DNA of 64,000 nt, taken from Tumebacillus_A lipolyticus. GTDB taxonomy: Bacteria > Bacillota > Bacilli > Tumebacillales > Tumebacillaceae. The notes below the pieces were generated by a model, which ran no database searches, was not told the origin of the DNA, and saw nothing but the letters and a program-made list of their open reading frames with translations. This document shows, in pieces, positions 58,000 to 64,000 of the stretch. The stretch covers positions 186,001 to 250,000 of the forward strand of contig NZ_JBHUIO010000009.1 in the NCBI RefSeq assembly GCF_042682745.1. The letters run 5' to 3'. The stretch's first letter is position 1. Every line of letters begins with the position of its first letter. The translations under genes were made by a program, and so were the position numbers.

Positions 58000-59217
58000 T
58001 CAAAGAACGTGCAGTTCGAATTTATGGTGCAACGCGCGAACTGCACGCGCCATATCCTCGCCACGCACCAAGCACCAGATCGTCGTATGCGAATCGGCAG
58101 ACTGCAGGATCTCGATCCCTTCGCTGGTCAGCGCATCGAGAATCAAGGCCATCACGCCCGGCACGCCCGCAATCCCAGCACCGACGACCGACACTTTCGC
58201 ACAAGCGCGGGTGACGGTCGGCTCATACCCGAGCTCTTGCAGCACGCCGAGCGCTTTGCTCGTATCGTTGTCCGAAACGGTATATGCCACCCCGCGCTCG
58301 TTGACGTTGATAAAATCGACAGAGATACCGCTGACCGACATCGCCTGAAACACTTTTAACTGCATATCTTGCATGTTCGGTTTGGCAAACACTTTGATCT
58401 GCGTGACGTTCGCCGTCTGCGTAATTCCGGTCACCAGCCGATCGCGAAGTTCCCCTTCGATCCGATCCGACTCGGTGTGCGAAGTGACCAGCGTTCCCTC
58501 ATCTTTCGAAGTCGTCGCTCGCACGCGGATCGGGATGTTTTTCTGCATCGCGATCTCGACCGCCCGCGGATGGATCACCTTCGCCCCTTGATAGGCGAGG
58601 TTGCAGATTTCCGAGTAGGTCACCGTGCGCAACCGTCGCGCATCGTCCACGATTCGCGGATCTGCCGTCATGATGCCTTCAACATCTGTGAAGATGTCGA
58701 CCACTTCCGCATCGAGCGCCACCGCGAGCGCAGTTGCGGAAGTGTCGCTGCCGCCGCGCCCGAGCGTCGTCGTTTCGTTTTCCTTCGTCCATCCTTGAAA
58801 GCCTGTGACGATCACCACTCGATCCTGCTCCAACTCCTGCAGAATTCGCTTCGGGTTGATCGTCAGGATCTGAGCGCGGGAAAAATCATCGTTGGTCGTG
58901 ATCCCCGCCTGACCGCCATTTAACACGGTCGCCTCAACGCCCTGAGAGCGCAGCTGCGCTGCGAACAGCACACCGGAGATCAACTCTCCGCAAGACATCA
59001 ACAGATCGACTTCACGACGGGAAGTTCGGTCCTGCTCCTCGATCAGGGAGAGCAGCGTGTCTGTCGCATATGGATCGCCTTTGCGCCCCATCGCCGAGAC
59101 GACGACCACCACGCGATACCCGAGCGCTCTCGCCTCTAGTATATGTTCGATCGCCTTTTCTCTGATCTCTCGGGAAGCAACCGATGTGCCACCAAATTTC
59201 TGAACGAGTATCCGCAT
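58000..59217 (-). CDS. dapG: aspartokinase I (alpha subunit)
   Basis: DapG phosphorylates aspartate and in B. subtilis is inhibited by diaminopimelate. The 405-residue protein has the amino-acid-kinase start VQKFGGTSVAS near 5-15, SCGELISG near 74, GRGGSDTSATALAVAL near 151-166, and two ACT domains in the C-terminal third (KVFQAMSVSGISVDF near 289). It begins 15 bp after asd, with GGGGAA upstream of the ATG. Confidence 0.97.
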   Translation of the reverse strand: MRILVQKFGGTSVASREIREKAIEHILEARALGYRVVVVVSAMGRKGDPYATDTLLSLIEEQDRTSRREVDLLMSCGELISGVLFAAQLRSQGVEATVLNGGQAGITTNDDFSRAQILTINPKRILQELEQDRVVIVTGFQGWTKENETTTLGRGGSDTSATALAVALDAEVVDIFTDVEGIMTADPRIVDDARRLRTVTYSEICNLAYQGAKVIHPRAVEIAMQKNIPIRVRATTSKDEGTLVTSHTESDRIEGELRDRLVTGITQTANVTQIKVFAKPNMQDMQLKVFQAMSVSGISVDFINVNERGVAYTVSDNDTSKALGVLQELGYEPTVTRACAKVSVVGAGIAGVPGVMALILDALTSEGIEILQSADSHTTIWCLVRGEDMARAVRALHHKFELHVL

Positions 59218-59232
59218 ATGTTCCCCTTCTGC

Positions 59233-60270
59233 CTACTTGGATTTCACCATGTATTCGGCGATCTGGACAGCATTCCAGGCAGCACCTTTTAGCACGTTGT
59301 CAGAGACCACCCACAGGTTGAGACCGCGCGGATGGTACAGATCACGGCGAATGCGACCCACGTACACATCGTTTGTTCCTTCTGCCATCGCAGGCATCGG
59401 GTACTCCTGTTCTTTCAGGTTGTCGATCACCTTGATGCCGGGCGCCTGTTCGAGCAATTGGCGCACCTCTTCGAGGTCGAACGATTTTTCCGTCTCCACG
59501 TACACAGCTTCAGCATGGCCGTAGAGCACCGGGATGCGCACAGCGGTCGGGGTCACCTGAATCTCTTGATCGCCGAAGATCTTGTGCGTCTCATTGACCA
59601 TCTTCATCTCTTCTTTCGAAAAGCCGTTCTCCTCGAACACATCGATCTGCGGAACGGCGTTAAAAGCCATCTGATGCTTTTTCGGCTGAGAGCCGACCGG
59701 AAGATGTTTGCCGACCACCTCTTCGCCGTTCAAAACTGCACGCGTCTGATCGAGCAGGTCATCGACGCCTTTTTGTCCCGCGCCGGAGACCGCCTGATAG
59801 GTCGAGACGATGATCCGCTCGATGCCGTACGCGTCGTAGAGCGGCTTGAGCGCAACGACCATCTGAATGGTCGAGCAGTTCGGATTGGCGATGATGCCGC
59901 GGTGTTGGGAGATCATGTGCGGGTTGACCTCAGGTACGATCAAAGGCACTTCTGGCACCATGCGAAACGCGCTGGTGTTGTCGATGACGACCGCACCGCG
60001 CTCCACCGCTTCCGGCGCCAGTTTTTCCGAGATGGAACCGCCTGCCGAAAAGAGCGCAAAATCGATCCCTTCAAACGATTCTGGGCGAGCTTCCTGCACC
60101 GTGTATGTCTGACCTTTGAAGGTCACTTGTTGTCCAACAGAACGAGGAGAGGCGAGCAGGCGAAGTTCGCCGACCGGAAAATCTCTCTTCTCCAGAGTCT
60201 CAATCATCTTCTGGCCGACTGCGCCTGTGGCTCCAACCACTGCAACATTGTATCGTTCTTTTTTTACCAT
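59233..60270 (-). CDS. asd: aspartate-semialdehyde dehydrogenase
   Basis: Asd reduces aspartyl phosphate, linking aspartokinase to DapA. The 345-residue protein has the NADP fold start NVAVVGATGAVGQKM near 8-22, the catalytic Cys in ANPNCSTIQM near 127-136, and the catalytic His in GHAEAVYVET near 248. The ATG at 60270 gives the usual N-terminus; its ribosome site AGGAG is 13 bases away, which is long. The in-frame ATG at 60294 has no good site, so the start is not certain. Confidence 0.95.
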   Translation of the reverse strand: MVKKERYNVAVVGATGAVGQKMIETLEKRDFPVGELRLLASPRSVGQQVTFKGQTYTVQEARPESFEGIDFALFSAGGSISEKLAPEAVERGAVVIDNTSAFRMVPEVPLIVPEVNPHMISQHRGIIANPNCSTIQMVVALKPLYDAYGIERIIVSTYQAVSGAGQKGVDDLLDQTRAVLNGEEVVGKHLPVGSQPKKHQMAFNAVPQIDVFEENGFSKEEMKMVNETHKIFGDQEIQVTPTAVRIPVLYGHAEAVYVETEKSFDLEEVRQLLEQAPGIKVIDNLKEQEYPMPAMAEGTNDVYVGRIRRDLYHPRGLNLWVVSDNVLKGAAWNAVQIAEYMVKSK

Positions 60271-60308
60271 TTCGATCGTCCAACTCCTCGTCATGTTAGC
60301 TTATCCGT

Positions 60309-60911
60309 TTATTTTTGCAAATCGCGCCATTTCTCCACGATCATCGGCTGGATTTGTACCTTCCGCAGGGCATGCTCGATCGTCGGGAGGATCAGCTCAT
60401 TGCGCGCGACCAGCGAATTGATTTTTTTCCACGGGTCATCCTGACCAAAAGGAACGAAGAAGATGTTCTTCGTTGCCAAGAGCTTACCGATGTTTGTCGC
60501 GTTCAACCCCAAGCCATCGTTGGTTGAGATCGAGACGACGACAGGTCGGTCGTTGCGAAGCGTAGACTTGGTCGCCATCAGCACAGGCGATTCGTTCATC
60601 GCATTGGCGAGCTTGGCGAGCGAATTGCCCGTGCAGGGTGCGATCAGCATGCAATCGAGCAGCTTGGAGGGGCCGAGCGGCTCCGCCTCTGGGATTGTCT
60701 TGATCGCTTTCTCGCCTGTGATTCGCTCGATCGTCGCCACCCATTCGTCCGCCTCTGCAAAGCGGGTGCTGGTGGACTGAACGGTATACGAAAGCACAGG
60801 AATCACGCGGGCGCCCGTCTCGACCAACGCTTCCATCGCCGGCTGAACTTCTTCGTAGGTGCAATGTGATCCGGTGAGACCAAAGCCGATTGTTTTCCCT
60901 TTCCAATCCAT
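60309..60911 (-). CDS. spoVFB: dipicolinate synthase subunit B
   Basis: SpoVFB (DpaB) is the flavoprotein-like subunit that forms dipicolinic acid with SpoVFA in the mother cell. The 200-residue protein resembles the HFCD flavoprotein family: TIGFGLTGSHCTYEEVQPAM near 7-26, IAPCTGNSLAKLANAMNESP near 91-110, and NIFFVPFGQDDPWKK near 150. GGAGG precedes the ATG. It is 16 bp after spoVFA. Confidence 0.97.
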   Translation of the reverse strand: MDWKGKTIGFGLTGSHCTYEEVQPAMEALVETGARVIPVLSYTVQSTSTRFAEADEWVATIERITGEKAIKTIPEAEPLGPSKLLDCMLIAPCTGNSLAKLANAMNESPVLMATKSTLRNDRPVVVSISTNDGLGLNATNIGKLLATKNIFFVPFGQDDPWKKINSLVARNELILPTIEHALRKVQIQPMIVEKWRDLQK

Positions 60912-60927
60912 AACGGATACCTCCAGG

Positions 60928-61806
60928 TTACGCGTGTTCCCAAAGAATCCGACAGAGCGTACGTGCTAAGATCTGCCCTGCTGTCTTTGGAGCAACGATC
61001 CCCGGCAGGCCTGGAGCAAGCATAGCTTTTATTCCCCGTTTTTCTGCATAGCGAAAATCGGTTCCACCCGGCTTGGAAGCGATATCGACGATCACACAGG
61101 TCTTCGGCACCCGCGTCAACACTTCTGCCGTCAACACCGGATAGGGGATCGTGTTGAAGATCAACTCCGAATCTCCTACCGCCTTATGAATCTCTGACAT
61201 CGCATAAGGTCTGAGCCCCATCTCTTGAATGCGAGCGAGATCCGATTCTTTACGAGCGCACACCGATACGTTCGCCCCGATGCCAGCGAGCATCCGAGCG
61301 AGCGTGATCCCGCAGCGGCCAAAACCGAGCACCACAGAGCGTGAGCCGTGCAGGGTGATGTCGGTGTGCTCCATCGCCATCTGAATCGCCCCTTCCGCAG
61401 AAGGGACCGAATTATGGATGGCCACCTCATCGAGCTCCATCAGCTTGATCAGTCGCAAGCCATGTTGCTGACACACCTCAGACAATCGTTTCCTCGCGAT
61501 GCCGGTAAACACGAGCGGGCGCTTCGGCAGAGTCTGAAAATGCACCTCTTCCAGCACCAGATCTTGTGAAGAATAGCGCGACTCCACATGGCCCGCATCA
61601 TCCATCCCGGTCACAGGAAGCACGATCGCATCTACATCGCGAAATACGTCTGGGGCGAGATCCGCCTTCACCGTATCTGCAAGGGGCGTATCAAGTTGGT
61701 CGAAGCCGATCAAGACGATGCTCGCATCGAGTTCGATCGCATACTTGATCACTTCTATGATTCGAGCGTCGCCGCCGACGAATGCCAGTTTGATCCCTGT
61801 CAGCAT
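60928..61806 (-). CDS. spoVFA: dipicolinate synthase subunit A
   Basis: SpoVFA (DpaA) is the dehydrogenase subunit of dipicolinate synthase. The 292-residue protein has an N-terminal segment KLAFVGGDARIIEVIKYA and a Rossmann domain with SVVLGFGRCGITLARMLAGI near 153-172, followed by the end segment MLAPGLPGIVAPKTAGQILA. The ATG at 61806 has AAAGGGG ten bases upstream. A strong sigma-K promoter lies at 61937-61965, giving a leader of about 130 nt; this matches the known sigma-K control in B. subtilis. Confidence 0.97.
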   Translation of the reverse strand: MLTGIKLAFVGGDARIIEVIKYAIELDASIVLIGFDQLDTPLADTVKADLAPDVFRDVDAIVLPVTGMDDAGHVESRYSSQDLVLEEVHFQTLPKRPLVFTGIARKRLSEVCQQHGLRLIKLMELDEVAIHNSVPSAEGAIQMAMEHTDITLHGSRSVVLGFGRCGITLARMLAGIGANVSVCARKESDLARIQEMGLRPYAMSEIHKAVGDSELIFNTIPYPVLTAEVLTRVPKTCVIVDIASKPGGTDFRYAEKRGIKAMLAPGLPGIVAPKTAGQILARTLCRILWEHA

Positions 61807-61936
61807 GCTCCGGTAACCCCTTTCACAACATTTTACGCGAAACGAATAAAAAAACAAGGTACATCGACGCTTCTCCCGATGACTGCGCCGCATAGAAAAC
61901 GGGGAATCTCCACACCGCGGGTCGCTACAGGTGAGA

Positions 61937-61965
61937 TATCCTATGCGCTGGGCTAGTTTCTTGTT
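61937..61965 (-). promoter_or_regulatory. sigma-K promoter of the spoVF operon
   Basis: AACA, exactly 16 bp, then CATAGGATA on the minus strand, a full match to sigma-K. The -35 is inside the last codons of ymxH. It shares the -10 CATAGGATA with the cotE promoter. Confidence 0.75.
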
Positions 61966-62225
61966 CCATATTGTACAACGCCATAGTTCGCCTCCTGAGC
62001 GGAGTCGAGCAAGATCATATCGGGGCCGATCTTGTGAATGGCCGCCCAGGGGATGACCGCCTGATCCCGCTTCTTACCAAAAGAAAAACCGCCTTGCGTG
62101 ATCACGATCGAATGAATGACCCCGCTCTCCTCATCGATAAACAGATCGGCCGATCCGAGCAATCCCACTCGCGTACCGGAGCGCACATCGATCAACTCTT
62201 TGCCTGCCAACTCGCTTAGCTTCAT
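61953..62225 (-). CDS. ymxH: YlmC/YmxH-family PRC-barrel protein
   Basis: This 90-residue sporulation-associated PRC-barrel protein begins MKLSELAGKELIDVRSG; GLLGSADLFIDEESG near 22-36 and VIPWAAIHKIGPDMILL near 57-73 are typical. AGGAGGG fits the ATG at 62225 (10 bases) better than that at 62234, which touches it. It lies between mlpA and spoVFA, the standard order. Function is unknown beyond binding through the PRC fold. Confidence 0.92.
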   Translation of the reverse strand: MKLSELAGKELIDVRSGTRVGLLGSADLFIDEESGVIHSIVITQGGFSFGKKRDQAVIPWAAIHKIGPDMILLDSAQEANYGVVQYGTRN

Positions 62226-62278
62226 CAGAAACATCCCTCCTGTGCCTGTTGTTACCTCTTATGCTGCAAAAAATAGAA

Positions 62279-62305
62279 AAAGCACCTGATTTCCTCAGGT
62301 GCTTT
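62279..62305 (-). terminator. mlpA terminator
   Basis: A perfect 11-bp stem AAAGCACCTGA/TCAGGTGCTTT has a 5-base loop and is followed by TTC and T-rich sequence on the minus strand. Confidence 0.82.
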
Positions 62306-62329
62306 CCTCGATCGGCATTCAAGCTGCGA

Positions 62330-63571
62330 TCACTTTTCTCCTGGTGCCCGCAGATCGTCCAGCGGTCCGACAGCAGACAGCGCATACTGACCGCTCAGAA
62401 TCGCCTCGGCCGTCGCTTTGACTTCCTCAAGCGATACGTTCTTAATCTTGTTGACCAGATCGTCGAGCGTGATATGGCGACCGAGCAGCTCATTCTTGCC
62501 GAGCCTCGACATGCGAGAAGAGGTGCTCTCCAAGGACAGCATCAGCGATCCTTTCACCTGTTCTTTCGCCTTGTTCAGCTCTTCTGCTGTGATTCCTCGC
62601 TGCGCGATGTTGGCCAACACCTCTTCGCACAGATCGAGCACAAGCTGAGCGCGCTCCGGTGCGGTGCCGACATACAGGCCGAACATGCCGATGTCTTTGT
62701 ACGCAGTATGGTAGCTATAGATCGAATAGGCCAGACCGCGCTCCTCGCGAATCTCCTGGAACAGGCGGGACGAAGAGGAGCCGCCCAACACGTTGTTGAA
62801 CAGGATGACCGGATAGATTCGCGGATCATCATAAGCGACGCCAGGTGCGCCGAGCACGATGTGCGCCTGCTCGGTCTGCTTCTGCCTGATCGCCTTGCCC
62901 GTATGGAAGATCGCCCGCTCATCCTGACGCACGATGCGAGACTGCTTCAGATGTCCGAACAGCTGGTTGGCAAGCGCCACCGCCCGATCGCGATCCACAT
63001 TGCCGGCGATGGCGATCACAATGTTGTCTGTCGTATAGTTGCTTTCCATATATCGGAAGAGATCTTGTGGCTGGAAGCTGTTCAAGTTCGCTTCAGTCCC
63101 CAAGATGTTATAGCCGAGGGGGTGCTTTTGAAAAATCACCTCTGCGATCATATCGTGCACAAGATCGTCGGGTGCGTCCTCGTACATCTTGATCTCTTCG
63201 ATGACGACGCGGCGCTCCTTGGCCAATTCTTCCTCTACAAATTGGGAATTGAGCACCATATCGCCGAGCGTCTCCAGCGCCAGGCTGAAATGTTCATCCA
63301 ACACTTTTGCGTAATAGCATGTGTATTCCTTCGAAGTGAACGCATTGACCTGACCGCCGATGCTGTCGAACAGTTCTGCGATCTGGCGTGCGCTCAATTT
63401 CTCCGTTCCTTTAAACATCATGTGTTCGATAAAATGGGTCACGCCGTTGTTCTGCAGATTTTCATCGCGCGAACCGGCCCCCACCCATATCCCAAGCGAT
63501 ACTGAACGCACCGATGGAATCTCCTCAATGACCACTCGGATCCCGTTTTGGAGCACTTCACGATAAATCAA
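62330..63571 (-). CDS. mlpA: M16-family zinc peptidase MlpA (YmxG)
   Basis: This 413-residue processing-peptidase-like protein has the inverted zinc motif HFIEHMMFKG near 48-57 (HxxEH) and the third ligand Glu in EEIKMYEDAPDD near 124. The second half holds the usual R/Y pair region ERGLAYSIYSYHTAYKD near 275. The start is TTG at 63571: AGGAGG is six bases upstream, while the ATG two codons before would touch it and a far upstream ATG (63619) has no site. In B. subtilis it affects extracellular protease levels. It is between ylxY and ymxH as usual. Confidence 0.95.
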   Translation of the reverse strand: MIYREVLQNGIRVVIEEIPSVRSVSLGIWVGAGSRDENLQNNGVTHFIEHMMFKGTEKLSARQIAELFDSIGGQVNAFTSKEYTCYYAKVLDEHFSLALETLGDMVLNSQFVEEELAKERRVVIEEIKMYEDAPDDLVHDMIAEVIFQKHPLGYNILGTEANLNSFQPQDLFRYMESNYTTDNIVIAIAGNVDRDRAVALANQLFGHLKQSRIVRQDERAIFHTGKAIRQKQTEQAHIVLGAPGVAYDDPRIYPVILFNNVLGGSSSSRLFQEIREERGLAYSIYSYHTAYKDIGMFGLYVGTAPERAQLVLDLCEEVLANIAQRGITAEELNKAKEQVKGSLMLSLESTSSRMSRLGKNELLGRHITLDDLVNKIKNVSLEEVKATAEAILSGQYALSAVGPLDDLRAPGEK

Positions 63572-63682
63572 GAACATCCTCCTCTTGTCAACGAGCGACG
63601 CTTTCTTATCATTTGCCACAAACTCGAACTGAGTCAGGTTTACTATAACAAAAAAGTAGTTTCTCTGCCATACCGAAACGCA

Positions 63683-64000
63683 TTAAAGCGATGGGAGTGG
63701 TCGCTTTTCATCGAGCAGTTCAGTAACGGTGACCAGTTGGTAGCCCTTTTTCACCAAGCTCGGTATTATCGTACGAAGCGCATCGCGAGTTGGTTCGGTC
63801 GGGTGCATCAACACCAGCGTCCCGTTCTCCGCGCGAGACAGGACTCGGCTCACAATTGTGGAGGCGGAGGGGCGCTTCCAATCGACCGTGTCGAGCGACC
63901 AAAGGATCGTCTGCATCCCCAACTGATGTGCAGTTTTCACCGTGTTGTCGCCATACGCACCTGACGGGGGTGCGAACAGCTTCGGCTTGTGCCCGATCGC
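63683..64000 (-). CDS. ylxY: polysaccharide deacetylase YlxY-like, C-terminal part (partial at window edge)
   Basis: The last 105 residues of an NodB-type deacetylase are in the window; the start is beyond 64000. The visible segments LFAPPSGAYGDNTVKTAHQ and MQTILWSLDTVDWKRPSAS, with GTLVLMHPTEPTRDAL after them, are typical of the third to fifth motifs of the family, where the Trp-Ser-Leu-Asp and the His in MHPT lie. YlxY is a sporulation-associated member next to mlpA. The N-terminal zinc motif cannot be judged here. Confidence 0.88.
   Translation of the reverse strand, partial: AIGHKPKLFAPPSGAYGDNTVKTAHQLGMQTILWSLDTVDWKRPSASTIVSRVLSRAENGTLVLMHPTEPTRDALRTIIPSLVKKGYQLVTVTELLDEKRPLPSL

Noticed and set aside
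1..64000. tRNA, rRNA, CRISPR arrays, insertion sequences, phage genes, attachment sites
   Set aside because: No tRNA-like cloverleaf, rRNA-like stretch, regular repeat-spacer pattern, transposase, integrase or terminal inverted repeats found by reading; a tRNAscan-SE, CRISPR and IS search would settle it.

Overview
The window looks like chromosome of an endospore-forming Firmicute of the Bacillales (Alicyclobacillaceae/Tumebacillus type; this placement is inference). Supporting this are a moderately high G+C content, strong AGGAGG-type ribosome sites, frequent TTG and GTG starts, and many sporulation genes: cotE, spoVS, an alpha/beta SASP, gerA/gerB/gerC homologues, spoVFA/spoVFB, and SpoIIIE/FtsK. 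I see no rRNA, tRNA, CRISPR array, insertion sequence or prophage. Most genes lie on the minus strand.

Region 1 (1-11.7 kb) is the accessory part. It starts with a small STAS-like ORF, a lipopolysaccharide-kinase/protein-kinase-fold protein, a tiny Cys-rich protein, psd and a PhzF-family isomerase. Then comes a spore-coat-linked block on the minus strand: cotE, four divergent YheC/YheD-type ATP-grasp proteins, and one protein that joins a degenerate ATP-grasp half to a glutamine-synthetase-fold COOH-NH2 ligase. cotE and both YheCD transcription units each have a sequence matching the mother-cell sigma-K pattern (AAC/CAC, 16 bp, CATAnnnTA). This block is the best candidate for an undescribed system: a late-sporulation, coat-associated peptide or amide ligation pathway.

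Region 2 (11.7-22.9 kb) holds mixed metabolic genes: a CobW/COG0523 GTPase, a TTG-coupled nucleotidyltransferase/NUDIX pair, a LysR regulator divergent from an amino-acid exporter-like permease, thyX with an altered signature motif, a lipoprotein, an MBL hydrolase, mnmH, pduL, a PHP phosphoesterase and a dipeptidase.

Region 3 (22.9-46 kb) is a conserved Bacillales core in reversed order: spoVS (sigma-H promoter), ymdB, rny, recX, recA (LexA box), a DEAD-box helicase, cinA, pgsA, rimO, yajQ, rodZ, ymfK and a BMP-like lipoprotein. An MFS transporter, several tiny genes including two single-helix membrane proteins, a SASP and an HD-GYP protein follow. Next is the nucleoside ABC transporter nupNOPQ, with a GntR regulator (46.3-47.0 kb) next to it.

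Region 4 (47-64 kb) carries ftsK/spoIIIE, ylzJ, tepA and rnjB. A spore germinant-receptor locus follows with its gerA-type gene divergent from gerC, a two-helix D-like gene and gerB. After it come dapA, dapG, asd, spoVFB, spoVFA (lysine/dipicolinate supply with a sigma-K promoter), ymxH, mlpA and the 3' part of ylxY. The germination locus sits between dapA and rnjB, which are neighbours in Bacillus subtilis.

The same spore theme recurs throughout: commitment (spoVS), DNA translocation (ftsK/spoIIIE), dipicolinate synthesis (dapA/asd/spoVF), DNA protection (SASP), coat assembly (cotE and the YheCD block) and germination (ger locus). A second recurring trait is that stop codons lie inside or against terminator hairpins.
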